Positions 46,149 through 58,375 of a stretch of 64,000 nt of DNA are shown here, piece by piece. The notes beneath the pieces were generated by a model. That model did no database searches, was not told the origin of the DNA, and was given only the letters and a program-made list of their open reading frames with translations. This DNA is from Elymus sibiricus (taxonomy: Eukaryota > Streptophyta > Magnoliopsida > Poales > Poaceae). The DNA is taken from NCBI GenBank assembly GCA_039707655.1, contig CM077676.1, forward strand, positions 433,915,379 through 433,979,378. The letters are read 5' to 3'. The position numbers and the translations under genes are program-made. The first letter of the stretch is position 1, and every line of letters begins with the position of its first letter.

Positions 46149-46930
46149 TTAGTTTTTGTCAATATGTTTTTGAAAATATGACACAAGGCGATCAATGCTG
46201 TCAAAATCTTTCTTCCGGAATCTAAAGCCCTTTGGGTATAACCCAACATACTCATGATGTGGGTTTGTACTCCTGATGTAAGATAATAAAAGGGTGCCTG
46301 GATGTTCATGAGATATGCCAAAACAATAGAATATTCTCATAGGATTCTCTGATTTCTCAGCCCTCAACATATCTTCAACTTCCCCTTTTAACCCTTTCCT
46401 GAATTTGCGAGAAGAGGGCATGCTCTTCAGGTGGCCTACCAATGGATCCACATATCTATCTATTACCTGCATATTTGTACAAGGAAAGAAACATACATTT
46501 ACCAAAAATTAAAACAGATGCCAATCTTGCCAGTTAATACATCGCCTTCATGTAAGTGCAGTGATTCTAGATCAAAGCCATCATCAGAATAGTTGTGGAG
46601 CATAACTATGGCTTTCAACCCAGAATCAAAGGTGCAAATTATTCGGTTATCTTGTATATGCCGAAGAGTTACTTGAACAATCCTACCATCTGATATGTTG
46701 TCCTCAGTTTCACCAGAAAGCAATCAGAACTCCTCTCATCTGGACTTGGCTTGACATAAGGGGTCCTCCGATCAGAGAAACCACACAGTAGGGGTGGAAT
46801 CTTGCGAAACTTGGGAGTGAAATCACTACAACTGGTGAGGGTGTATTGCATATGCCTGTCAACCTCAAGCGGCTTATCTGGAATGCTCAGAAGACATTCA
46901 TATTTTGTTTGGACATAATTGCATTGATTA
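46149..46930 (-). pseudogene. Captured fragment of transcription elongation factor SPT6 (S1 and C-terminal SH2 parts)
   Basis: Minus-strand pieces match plant SPT6-like protein in the right order. First, CGFSDRRTPYVKPSPDE (about 46800-46745), which precedes the S1 domain. Then the S1 domain: SGETEDNISDGRIVQVTLR, HIQDNRIICTFDSGLKAIV, LHEGDVLTGKI (about 46720-46510). Then the C-terminal SH2 part: VIDRYVDPLVGHLKSM, FRKGLKGEVEDMLRAEKS, YCFGISHEHPGT, SYIRSTNPHHEYVGLYPKGF, DSIDRLVSYFQKHID (46476-46149). An AATATGCAG acceptor remains before VIDRYVD, so an intron boundary survives and capture was from DNA. A frame change and TGA lie near 46735, and the exons between S1 and this SH2 are missing. In the host, SPT6 is a nuclear histone chaperone travelling with RNA polymerase II. 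This piece lies downstream of the transposase on the same strand and could be transcribed by read-through. Confidence 0.88.
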
Positions 46931-47130
46931 ACTCCTCTGTATAATTAAAATACTAAAAGGACAGGAATAATTGAAAATTCATAACTTAATAAATAACTAT
47001 TCAAAAATCATGTTGCAAATGCCAAAATGCCCTAACTCTTACAAAGATTCCCTCCGGTTTGTCCGAAGTAGGACTTTCCAGCTATAAGTCCGGAAACTCA
47101 CTAGAGAGAAAGTGATGACGGTGAAGCCGG

Positions 47131-50100
47131 TCACATCCCAGAGTGGGATCTTGGGGTACAAAACTTTTTCTTCGCGTGTGTCCCTTGCTTATGATCGCAC
47201 CGTAACCATATAGAATCTTCATCATTTAACAGGATGCTTGGGTCAGTCTTCACTGTGAAGGGAGGAATTTCATCAAACTTTTCATAATCTTCTGACATGT
47301 TTGTCTTGTCCTCCACTCCCACGATGTTTCTTTTCCCTGAAAGAACTATGTGGCGCTTTGGCTCACCGTATGATGTATTCGCTTCCTTATCTTTTCTTTT
47401 TCTCGGTTTGGTAGACATGTCCTTCACATAGAAAACCTGCGCCACATCATTGGCTAGGACGAATGGTTCGTCTGTGTACCCAAGATTATTGAGATCCACT
47501 GTTGTCATTCCGTACTGCGGGTCTACCTTTACCCCGCCTCCTGTCAGATTGACCCATTTGCACCGAAACAAAGGGACCTTAAAAGAAGGTCCATAGTCAA
47601 GTTCCCATATCTCCTCTATGTAACCATAATATGTGTCCTTTTCCCTATTGGTGTTTGTTGCATCAAAGCGGACACCACTGTTTTGGTTGGTGCTCTTTTT
47701 ATCTTGGGCGATCGTGTAAAATGTATTCCCATTTATCTCGTACCCTTGGAAAGTCAATACAGTCGAAGATGGTGTCCTGGCCAACAAGTACAACTGATCT
47801 CCAACAGTGGTGTTATTCGTGAGATGTGATTGCAACCAACCGTCGAAAGTCGCCACGTGTGCACGTGTAATCCAGTCGTCAGGCTGCCCCGGGTGTTGGG
47901 AGCGTACAATACTCTTGTGTTCATTGATATACGGGGCCACCAAGGTAGAATTTTGTAGAACTGTGTAGTGTGCTTGAGTGAAAGAATGCCCGTCCCTACA
48001 TATTATTGCTTTCGGTCCTAGCGTGCCTTTTCCACTCAGTCTCCCCTTATGCCGCGATTTAGGAACACCAATCGGCTTAAGGTCAGGAATAAAGTCAACA
48101 CAAAACCCAATAACCTCCTCTGTTCCATAGCCCTTGGAGATGCTTCCTTCTGGCCTAGCACGGTTATGAACATATTTCTTTAAGACTCCCATGAACCTCT
48201 CAAAGGGGAACATATTCTGTAGAAATACAGGACCCAGAATGGCAATCTCTTTTACTAGGTGAACTAGGGCGTGCGTCATAATATTGAAAAAGGATGGTGG
48301 GAACACCAACTCGAAACTGACAAGACATTGGACCAAATCATTCTGTAACCTTGGTAGGATTTCTGGATCGATTACCTTCTGAGAAATTGCATTGAGGAAT
48401 GCACATAGCTTCACAATGGCTAATCGAACATTTTCCGGTAGAAGCCCCCTCAATGCAACCGGAAGCAATTGCGTCATAATCACGTGGCAGTCATGAGACT
48501 TTAGGTTTTGGAATTTTTTCTCTACCATATTTATTATTCCTTTTATAATTGACGAGAAGCCAGACTGGACCTTGATACTGCTCAGGCATTCAAAAAAGAT
48601 TTCCTTCTCTGCTTTGGTAAGAGCGTAGCTGGCAGGACATTGATACTGCGTTGGATGCATGCCGTCTTTTTCGTTCATACGTTGCTGGTCCTCCCATGCC
48701 TCCGGTGTATCTTTTGTCTTCCCATACACGCCCAAGAAGCCTAGCAGGTTCACGCAAAGATTCTTCGTCACGTGCATCACGTCGATTGCAGAGCGGACCT
48801 CTAGGACTTTCCAATAGGGTAGGTCCCAAAATATAGATTTCTTCTTCCAAATGGGTGCGTGTCCGTTAGCGTCATTCAGAACAGATTGTCCGCCAGGACC
48901 CTTTCCAAAGATTACTTTTAAATCCTTGACCATATCAAATATATCATCACCAGTACGGTGGACATGCTTCTTCCGGTGATCTGCCTCACCTTTGAAATGC
49001 TTGCCTTTTTTTCTTAAGGGATGCCTGATCGGAAGAAATCGACGATATCCCAGGTACACATTCTTGTTACATTTATCCAAATATATACTTTCAGTCTCAT
49101 CTAAACAGTGCGTGCATGCAATGTATCCCATGTTTGTCTGTTCTGAAAGGTTACTAAGAGCAGGCCAATCATTGATGGTTACAAACAGCAACGTTCGTAG
49201 GTCAAATTTCTCCTGTTTGTGCTCATCCCACACACGTACACCTTTTATATCCCACAACTGTAAAAGTTCTTCAACTAATGGCCTTAGGTACACATCATTG
49301 TCATTGCCGGGTTGCTTAGGGCCTTGGATGAGCACTGGCATCATAATGAACTTCCGCTTCATGCACAACCAAGGAGTAAGGTTATAGATACATAGAGTCA
49401 CAGGCCAGGTGCTATGACTGCTGCTCTGCTCCCCAAAATGATTCATGCTATCTGTACTTATACCAAACCATAAGTTCCTTGCGTCATCTGCAAACTCCGG
49501 CCACTTTCTCTCGATTTTTCTCCACTGCGACCCATCAGCGGGTACTCTCAACATCCCGTCTTTCTTACGGTCTTCTTTGTGCCATCGCAACAACTTGGCA
49601 TGCTCTTTGTTTCTGAACAGACGTTTCAACCGTGGTATTATAGGAGCATACGACATCACCTTGGCAGGAACCCTCTTCCTGGGGCGCTCGCCCTCAACAT
49701 CACCAGGGTCATCTCGTCTGATCTTATACCGCAATGCACTGCATACCGGGCATGCATTCAAATTCTCGTACTCCTCACCGTGGTAGAGGATGCAGTCATT
49801 AGGGCATGCATGTATCTTCTGCACTTCTAATCCTAGAGGGCAGAGAACCTTCTTTGCTTCGTACGTACCGTCAGGCAATTCGTTATCCTTTGGAAGCTTC
49901 TTCTTCATTATTTTCAGTAACTTCTCAAATCCCTTGTCAGATATACCATTCTGTGCCTTCCATTACAGCAATTCCAGTGTGGTACCGAGCTTTGTGTTGC
50001 CATCTTCGCAATTTGGGTACAACAATTTTTTGTGATCCTCTAACATGCGCTCGAACTTCAACTTCTCCTTTTCACTTTCGCATTCTCTCTGTGCATCAAC

Positions 50101-50469
50101 AATGGCCCGGCGAAGATCATCAGCGGGCACATTTATTGCCTCTTGATTTTCAGCTTTCCCCGTTGCAGTATCACCGTATTCAGGGAACATAGGATAGTTG
50201 TCATCATCCTCTTCTTCTTCATTGACTTCCATCATAACCCCTCTTTCTCCGTGCTTGGTCCAATAATTATAGCTGGGCATGAAACCGGACTTAAGCAGGT
50301 GGGTGTGAAGGATTTTCGAGGAAGAGTAATCCTTATCATTCCGACAGACAACACATGGACAACACATAAAACCATTCAGACTGTTTGCCTGAGCCACACT
50401 GATAAAATTACGCAGGCCCGTAATGTTCTCGGCAGTGCGTCGGTCACCGTACATCCATTGCCGGTTCAT
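47131..50469 (-). pseudogene. TNP2-type CACTA transposase, one internal stop
   Basis: From MNRQWMYGDRRT (50469) to the stop at 47131 the frame is 1,112 codons and is interrupted only by TAA at 49963-49965 (codon 169), where CACTA 1 has CAA (Gln). Domains: N-terminal transposase-associated part (CCPCVVCRNDKDYSS, THLLKSGF, WTKHGE); Cys motifs CPNDC and CPVC (about residues 222-243); Transposase_21 core with GISTDSMNHFG and VTINDWPALSN; then the DUF4218-like part (SHDCHVIMTQLLPVALRGLL, FPFERFMGVLKKYV) and the DUF4216-like part (YYGYIEEIWELDYG, LFRCKWVN). The basic RKRKDK near the end may be a nuclear signal. A 925-codon frame starting MKKKLPKDNELPDG (49908) remains open after the stop. Confidence 0.92.
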
Positions 50470-50589
50470 CTGCATTATATAATTAAGTATATCAAAAACC
50501 ATTACAGAACATCATGAATAGAGAAATTACCAAATTAATACAAGTTCATCACATTAAAACAAAGTACAGTAGTGAGATACATACATTGA

Positions 50590-50869
50590 AACTAACATAC
50601 AACTATGTAAAACATTTAAATGCGACAACAAATGCGATCAAAATCGCAACTAAGGTAACAATTGATCCAACAGCATAATGATACCAATCCTTTTTATCAA
50701 TGTCATATTTTCTAATCTTTCTAATCTTCAAGCGCATTGCATCCATCTGGATCTTGTGTAGATCGATGACATAGGCAACTCCAATTTCATCTTCTCTTCT
50801 TTAATTCTTTTCAATTTTTCTTTCAAATAATTGTTTTCTTATCAACTAAATTTAACCTCTCGACAAGAG
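50590..50869 (-). pseudogene. Small coiled-coil gene of CACTA 2, 3' part
   Basis: Homologous to exon 2 of the CACTA 1 small gene (30732-30415) but with small deletions and cut at 50869 by the retrotransposon. The other end of the exon lies at 62612-62650. Confidence 0.75.
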
Positions 50870-52547
50870 TGTTAGGACTGAGAGTATATCGACCAGAGGG
50901 GGGGTGAATGGGAGATTCAAAAATTCTTCCGAATGTTTTGAACCAAACCCACACACAGCAGCGGAAATAAAATTCGGTAGACAAGCGCTTGATTTAGCTC
51001 GTTATAGAGGACCAAATTTATCGACAAGGAATGCAGCAGTTTTATCACACGTTGAATATCACAAGTCTGACATGGTCGATAGAAATGCAACTAATAATCA
51101 GGAGCACAGTTTCGATAGAAAACGAGATATGACAGCGATAGAAATGCACTGGGAATGATGACTAGGTGAATGAATATAGCATGAATGAAATCACAGTTGA
51201 ACGACACTACAAAGTAAATCAGTCAGAGATGATGCAATATAATAACGATAATCTGACAGACAATTGAAGAACTGTGATTGATCAGATACAACTAACGGCA
51301 CAAAGCACGAATGTAAACTGCTGAAGGAAATGCAGTAATGTAAAGCGAACCAGTGGTGCTCGATGGCGACAGAAGGATTTGGTAGACCAGTTCGCCCTTC
51401 TACCAAAGGACTACGTCTGGTTGGAGGGGTTGTGATTCAACACAGAGGATAAACTCTCCTCTCCCTGTTCTCCATCAACTTCGGAGCTGATCAGACTCCA
51501 GTTGATTTCACTCATGGTAGATACTTGTCGGCGAACTCCAAACCTTCACTGAAGATAAACTCTCTTCAGTTCCTTCGCGAACCACAATACTCTTGGTTGC
51601 TGAAGATCTCACTCGGTGAAGACAATACTCTTCGACACTCGAGCCGACACCTATCCGTCTAGAGAGTGGGCAGCTCTCAAGAGTAATAGGTACAAGAACC
51701 CTAACTCAGAACTACTGTGATGCTCAACCACTGTCTAAGTTTCGGCTCTTGATTTTTTTTTCTCTCGGTGGATTTTAAACTCAAATCTCTCGGAGAGGGG
51801 TTGCTCAATCAATCTTCTCAGAAATCTTAAGCGGAGCAACCAACGGGCAACGTTGGAGCGGGGTGGCTATTTGCAGCCGCAGCCTTCCCTGATGGGAAAT
51901 GACCAAATTGGACATGTGGAGCAGCCAATGACCGAATGACACGAGTCCAACGGTCGGAAATTGAGCACAACGGTAACATTACGTGCGGAGCAAGTAATGC
52001 TAACTCCTCAGTCCGAAAGATATCTCCTATAGCGAAGAAGAATAACATCTCTTGCTGGTAGGTAATCATTCGAAGCATAAAGAGATTTCTCTCGGTCTTG
52101 CGTAGGATTTGGGCTAAGCATCACAGCGGATCTAAGCTTCGAGAACCTATACCCCTCTTAATAGTACGGAGGTCCTATGACTCAAATGAATGAAAGAAGA
52201 ACGATGAAAAGAATGCTACGTCTTCACTTCATCTTCGTCTTCCATCGCTGCAGTCAATTTCTTCGAACGCTATCACCAAACCAATCGCTTCGCGTCAGCA
52301 ATAAACTTTCGAGGGGTCATCTCCTTCGCTTCATTCTTCTCGACAAACAGTCTGAAAGAATGTAGCTCATTCTTCTTCTTCGACGTAGATAATCTTCGGT
52401 GAAGTTCTTCGAACTGTTCACCTGAGATAGCATTCACTTCGGCACTGCATGGACTCTTTCTCTCTGTGTGCACTAGCAAACAAATCAGTCCATGCCTGTT
52501 TCTGTCAACAATCTCTAAAACACAGGAGGGCAAGTATTGCACCAACA
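50870..52547 (-). repeat. 3' LTR (coding sense) of the pol-less retrotransposon
   Basis: TG...CA ends. The TATA box of the other LTR is mutated here: CTATTTGCAG at about 51877 in place of CTATTTATAG. Confidence 0.93.
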
Positions 52548-52562
52548 ATCTCCCCCTTTTTG
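52548..52562 (-). other. Polypurine tract next to the 3' LTR
   Basis: On the minus strand AAAAAGGGGGAGAT directly precedes the LTR. Related GGGGGAG tracts occur at about 52668-52676, 53478-53492 and 55459-55468, all on the minus strand. Confidence 0.85.
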
Positions 52563-53925
52563 GACGATTGTTGACAAAACAGACTACATCGAAAGATAGA
52601 TAAAAGAATGGAATGAAATGTGAAGTAAATTTGATGACGAGAGATGATTACGAAGATAAAGCACGCTCCCCCTGAAGGTATGCATATACTGATTTGAATG
52701 AGCATCGGAGCTAATATGGAGGGTAGCGAGGCGAATCTTCGTATGAGTAACATTGGCAGGTTATATCATTCGTAGATTCATCCTATGCACTCGACGGTGT
52801 CTGAGGTATTTCCTGCCACACACAATCTTTGACAAAGATTAGTTAAATAGTGAAGATACATTAAAGTGTGATGTGACAATGGATAAGCCATGAAGATTTT
52901 CTCAGAACACAAGCTAATTCCACACGAGATAGATATCCTGCAAATTAGATGTTCGATGAATAATCAGAGCAATCGATAAATAATCAGAACAAAAAAAAAG
53001 GTTCACAAGTATATTTCTCGGAGTGGATATGCTTCAGACGATGTTTTTTTGCATTGAATCACAAGTAATTTTATTCTGAAGCGACTTCTTTTCTCCTGCA
53101 TTGATAGATAGTGAAAGATATGCACAGGAGTAATATATATATGTCGTTTCGAGGATTATGATCCCTCTTTTCGAGAGACATGAATTTCGATCCTCCTTGG
53201 ACGATATTCACTTAGCCTTGCGCGAAAGATAAGTATCGAGGATAATCATTGCAAGGTAGTGAGCATTCGATAGTACCTGCAAGCAAATAGCTGGAAGCAA
53301 ATATAGTATTGCAGGGGTTATTAACGGTACATGACGATTCGAGTGCCATCACCACATGCGGTGAGATTAAGTTTCACGACGGAAAAGTTTAACGACCAAA
53401 GGCAAATTGTTCGAACGAAATGCAAATGGCAAATAAAAAAAAACACCCTGCAAATAGCCCGCTTTTCTATCTTCTCGATGTTCTTCTCCCCCTTTTTGTC
53501 AACAAGTGTCAAAAAGGAAAGAGAGAGCACACGAGGAACTACTCGTCCGAAGAATCCCCAGAACTCGAACTGTTTGGCGAAACAGAACGAGCGATGGTCG
53601 ACGCTGAAGCAGGAGTTGGAGATGCAGCACGGGCTTCGGGATCAGCTTCGGAAGTAGTAGAGCGAGGTATATCAGCCTTCTATATGAAAGTGCCTACTGT
53701 GTTTTCGAGTTCATCATCGGGTTCGACAAACAGCAGGTCAGTTGAGGCAGAGCGCTGAGGAAGCACAGGAGTTTGCCTTCGGATGCGAGGAACTTCAAAT
53801 AACTCCAGATGATCATACTCCTTTTCGATTCCCTTTGCAGATAGTTGCTTGCGAGAATAATGCTTGCGCAGAAGTGTCCATGATCGCTTCTTCTGTTCCT
53901 TTTCATACAGCAGGGCTTGACGAGC
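52563..53925. other. Non-coding region between accessory gene and 3' LTR
   Basis: About 1.3 kb with no long frame. It holds two further polypurine-type tracts (GGGGGAGCGTG near 52670; AAAAAGGGGGAGAAG near 53485) in the coding-sense strand. Confidence 0.6.
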
Positions 53926-56900
53926 TTAATTGTGAAGTAAATTGATTTCTATCATCATTTCCACTTTCTCTTTGCGATCGAGCTTAATGTGACTTTCCAA
54001 GGATTGCTGAGTGCGAAGACAAATCTCATATAGAGAGGGATTTTCATCACGAGGAATTTCAACTTTGACCTTCTTGATCTTCGGAGCACTGGCAGAGGCA
54101 GAAGCAGTTGCATCAATTGGTGTCTTTCCTTTCCCGATATCTTTTACAATTCGGAGAGTGTCTCGGACTGGTGGCATGAAAACTTTCGGAACATGTGACC
54201 AGAAAAACTTTTTCTCAAGAAGCTGTTCAATGGCGAACATGACCCATGGTGCATATGGCTTCAAAACTTGAGGGCTATCAGCAGCATATGCCAGGTTGCG
54301 AATAAAAAGATCAGGAATATCAAACCGAATTCCATGAGCTACAGCGTGAAGAGTATTTGCCACAATTCCATGAATGCTTTCCGGCCGGTTTATTGGCGTG
54401 AGAGAATTGCAGAGGATATAGAACAACACTTTGTTCTCATAGGCCAGGTGCTTCGGATTTGGTTCAGAACACTCATCACCAACAAGCTTAGGATCCATCA
54501 GCATATGCAGTTGAGCTTCGGATACATCCCAGAAATGCAGCCTGTGTTCTCGTGAGGCATCAAATTCGAAACGAGGTAAATTTAACAGGGCCAAAAACTG
54601 GTCAGCCGAGCATTTTATTCTTTCATCCTCGGTCATCCATTCGAGAATCCAAGTACTTATGTCATTGAGATCCCCTGAGATATAAAGCGTGGCATAGAAC
54701 TGAAGAACAACTTCACAGTTCCAGCCATGGTTGAATCGAAGAAAACTCTTCAGATAGACCTGCTCAATTTGCTCGATGGTGTGATGGAAGCTGGGTATGC
54801 TCTCTAACTTGGCAAAATCCAGAATCTTGTGCTCGAATATACGATTCTTGCCATACAGAATACGAGCATAATACACAGTCTGTTCCTTTGTCCAGAACCT
54901 TGGTGATAACGAAGTCCTTTCTGCTTCATACGGACTGGTCCCAAAGAATGCAAGTTTCGTGCGATGAAACTGCTCATTAAATGCTGGACCATTCGGGCCA
55001 TCATCGATGGGAAACAGAGGAAAGGTTTCCAGTGGATTACTCAGAGGTTCTTCATCGTTCATGGATTTGGTTCGGACATCATCAGGTGCAGGCACACCTT
55101 CATCGATAGGCTTGAGAGGAGCATGAGGCTTCCTTGATTTCTCTCGTGCAGATACCTTTGATGAACTTGACTGACTGCTGTTCTTGCTCGCCGGAACTCC
55201 TTCGGCATCTTTTTGTTTTTCGGGCACTAGGGCCTTTTCTTTTCTGGCATTTTCATCGGTGGGAGGCACAACAACTTCTTTCTCGGTAGCTTGTGTCACA
55301 ACAGGAGGGATAGTTTCTTCTCGAGCCATCGGCTCATCAGATTTCTTTTCTTCCTGTACCAACTGTGGTGCAGTGGTACGAGGAGCAGGATCAACATCCA
55401 TCTGGGTAGGGGCACCCGATGATGAGACCGGGGGGTGTTTCCTTTCGGGAAGCATTTAGCTCCCCCTCAATCTTATCACTTTTCTCTGTTGGTTCAGTTT
55501 GCTATGTTTGCATTGTTCTCGGAGGCGATGATTCTGGCTTCTCAACCTCAATTTCTTCATCAACTTCATCAGCTGGGGATTGCTGCTTGGGAGGTGCATT
55601 TTGCTCATCAGTCCTTACCAGGAATATATCAACTTCTTCATGTTGCACTTGGGCAACTGGCTCAGGAATGAGAACCTCTTCAGTACCAGCTTGATGCATG
55701 AGTTCATCTTTGCGAGGTGGAGAAGGTGGTACTTGTTGCAAGGGTACATGGGAATCCATTGGGGTAGGATCAGGAGAGACGTTCTGAAGGCATCGTTCCA
55801 TGTATGTTTTCTGCTTGCTTGCTCTTGCCATAGCCTTCTGACGCTTTTCCTCTTGAACTCTTCTTCGAGCGAGATCTGCTTGGTGAGCAATCTCCTCGTT
55901 TCTCCTGTCACACAGTTGAGATACTTCCTTGTGCAGGCGAGAGTGCCACTCAATTTTATCATTTCGCAAGACGCTCAGAGCCTTGGTGAGTTCAACAATC
56001 TCTTTGTTCTTCTTTTTCCTTTCAGACTCAGATTTGGCCTCATTTCTCATTTGCTCGACAGCTTGTTTTTCTTTGACAATCTTGTTGAGCTTCTTAGAGA
56101 TTTTCTTCAACTGGATGAAATGCTTCGTCACTAATTATGTAACATCGTCGGGCAGACCCAGATCGCACACATCATTAGCATTTGCATCATAAGCAGCGCT
56201 GTCAATTACATCAATCATAAAATTGAAGTCATATTTATGTTCCTCTGAGGGGGCAGGAACATTGAGCTTGGCCTTTTTGGCAGTCACGTCTGCTTTCTCT
56301 TCTGACTGCAGCTTTCTCTTCGTAACGGCACCTGACAAAGTTCTCTGGGCCGCAGAACCCGAAGGTTTATCAGTGGATGGCATAGGTGCATGCCTGGGAG
56401 ACTTCCTCGGAGATGGCAATGTTTTCACTGGCGAAGGACTCATGTGTGGCTTGTTGAGAATGGCGGGACGATCATATAAGGGAATTTCATCAGCGGTTTC
56501 TTCATCGGATGACGCATCAGACGAGTCAGGAACAGCCTTCTTGGTTCTCTTGGTGAGGGTTTTCTTTTGTGGTGCACGAGGGGACACTGACTTCTCAGAC
56601 TTACTTCCTTTCCACGCTGATGCACGTTCTTTCTTTTTCTGCACGTCTTGCTGGGTTAGCGCGACGTTTTTCGCTTCGACTTGATACTTCTTCGCTTCTC
56701 TGGCTTCACGTTTGGCCTTGGCTTTCGCCCTTTTAGCCACTTCCTCGGGAAAATCAGCGATAGTTTTGAGGGAGTCAGGATGAGCATTTGCTGGCTGAGG
56801 TGGCCTGACTTTTTCATCATCTGGGCCAATGCAATTTTCTGCAATGCAGTCATTCCATGGTGGCGTGAAGGCAAATAGGATCTGGTACTTTTCGCGAACA

Positions 56901-57295
56901 TTTTGATAACGGAACCATTTGCCAGCCCAGTGGCGGCGAATTCTCTGCAACCTGTTGTTGCGATCTGTCGTGGATTCTCCTTCAGGTGGAGTCCTGTAGC
57001 TTTCGGGATCTGACATCTCAGCAGTAGTGTTCTTTTCTCTGCCACGACCACCCTTCTTGGGATTTTCATCGGAGAAAATGGTTAGCGCGTCAGTGACCAG
57101 TTCATCCTCGGGCTGACTGTGAGCCGAGGGAATTTCCTCAGAATCTTCTTCGGACACAGACTCTTGTCTCTTCTTCCGGGCCTTGGGTGGCTTTAAGGAT
57201 TTTTCTCCTCCTGTCATTCTCATTCGTTCTGACTTTGGAGGGAACTGAGACAAATATCCTTCAGAATCTGAATGTTCTTCCGAACTCTGTGACAT
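53926..57295 (-). pseudogene. Unidentified accessory reading region of the pol-less retrotransposon
   Basis: Likely start MSQSSEEHSDSEGYLSQF at 57295, just after a TTTTCACAG acceptor. The frame runs to TAA at 56135 (387 codons), continues in the same frame to a stop at 55502, then shifts and runs 509 codons to 53926. Part 1 is acidic then basic (KKGGRGREK, KKTLTKRTKKAVPDSSDASS). Part 2 is a strong coiled coil (KKISKKLNKIVKEKQAVEQM). Part 3 has a low-complexity start and a compact helical domain with EVVLQFYATLYISGD, WMTEDERIKCS, FLALLNLPRFEF and LCNSLTPINRPESIHGIVAN. The pattern FYA.LY...WM.......F..LL.L.. resembles plant transposon-associated proteins, but I cannot name a family with confidence. 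It could be three genes or one decayed gene of about 1,120 codons. Confidence 0.6.
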
Positions 57296-57303
57296 GACCA
57301 ACC

Positions 57304-57721
57304 TGTGAAAAAGAATGGATGCGAGGGAAAAACAAGGTAGGGTCATAAGCATGCACAGAACTATTTTTGAATGAAAACGTTTTTCAGACAGATTAGGGAG
57401 CCCATGGAAATCCAAACAGATATCCTTGATAGATTTTACATTCTAGCCTCAGATGATGCAAGGCAGATTTAAAAACCATCTAATCTTTCGGATAACACAT
57501 ATGAACCCAATATGAGGAGACCAAGTACGAGGAAGAACTACAAACCGCACTGGTCAAGTCCTAGTGATTCCTACAGATCTACTGCCGTGAAATAAATCGA
57601 GATAAATTGCGATGGTAAGAACTGCCCAAGAACAGAAAACAATGAAGACGAGTAGTTCCAGATCTAGGCGCCCTAACTTGGCAACTTAGATCAACTACGG
57701 CAATGCGGGAAGGAGGATTAC
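57304..57721 (-). other. Probable 5' UTR intron of the accessory gene
   Basis: Donor GCG|GTAATCC at 57721 and acceptor CACAG at 57304, eight bases before the ATG at 57295. The exon upstream is C/T- and GC-rich, and the intron is AT-richer. Prediction from sequence only. Confidence 0.45.
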
Positions 57722-57859
57722 CGCACTGGCGTGATCAGCTGCGACGAGGCTTCACCGGAGTTGCACGGCGGAGATTCTCGCCGGAGTTACTTCGAGCTCG
57801 GGCTCGGGAGGAGGTGAAACGAGGGTTTGTGTGTACGAGAGAGATGACGCAGCGAGAGG

Positions 57860-57868
57860 TATTTATAG
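57860..57868 (-). promoter_or_regulatory. Internal TATA box of the pol-less retrotransposon
   Basis: CTATAAATA on the minus strand, followed by CCTCTCGCTGCGTCATCTCTC, a pyrimidine-rich start region like that of a plant gene. It lies after gag and before the accessory gene, so that gene may have its own transcript. Confidence 0.6.
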
Positions 57869-58375
57869 CTGAAGGGCTGAACCACCCTTCCGAAATCTAC
57901 GGCCTACAGATGCGGGACGTTCCGCATTCAACGGACACGATCACGATCAAAAAGATCGTGGGCACGTGGCAACCGTTTCCTGCGAAAATCTTGGGATGAG
58001 AGCGGGAGGACGAAAGGTTTGAAGGGCACAGCGCCGAAAATGAGTAAATGTTCGAAGATAATTTCTTTCGCGACCAAGGACGTCGGAGAGAGATTTACTT
58101 CGGATCAAATTGCATGCTCATGACGGACAGCACAGATTTAGATGAGAGAGAATGGAGGGATAAAAGGGTCCGAAATAAATCACTCAGGCAAACGAGAAGA
58201 AAACACCAAACGAGGAGCTATGAGTGAGTTGTTTATCGGACAGAACACAAACACGGTGACTTGAAGACAAATAAACCAAGAACAAATAAACACAATGAAC
58301 TAGCACCAACTATATAGATCTCAGGGCAAAAGATAGATGAATAGAATCCCTGAGAGTGAGTTCCTGCAAGAAGGG
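57869..58375. other. Intergenic region between gag and accessory gene
   Basis: About 500 bp without a frame. This is where protease-integrase-reverse transcriptase would begin in a complete element; it looks like a plant promoter region instead (AT-rich, repeated AACAAATAAACAC motifs). Confidence 0.45.
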
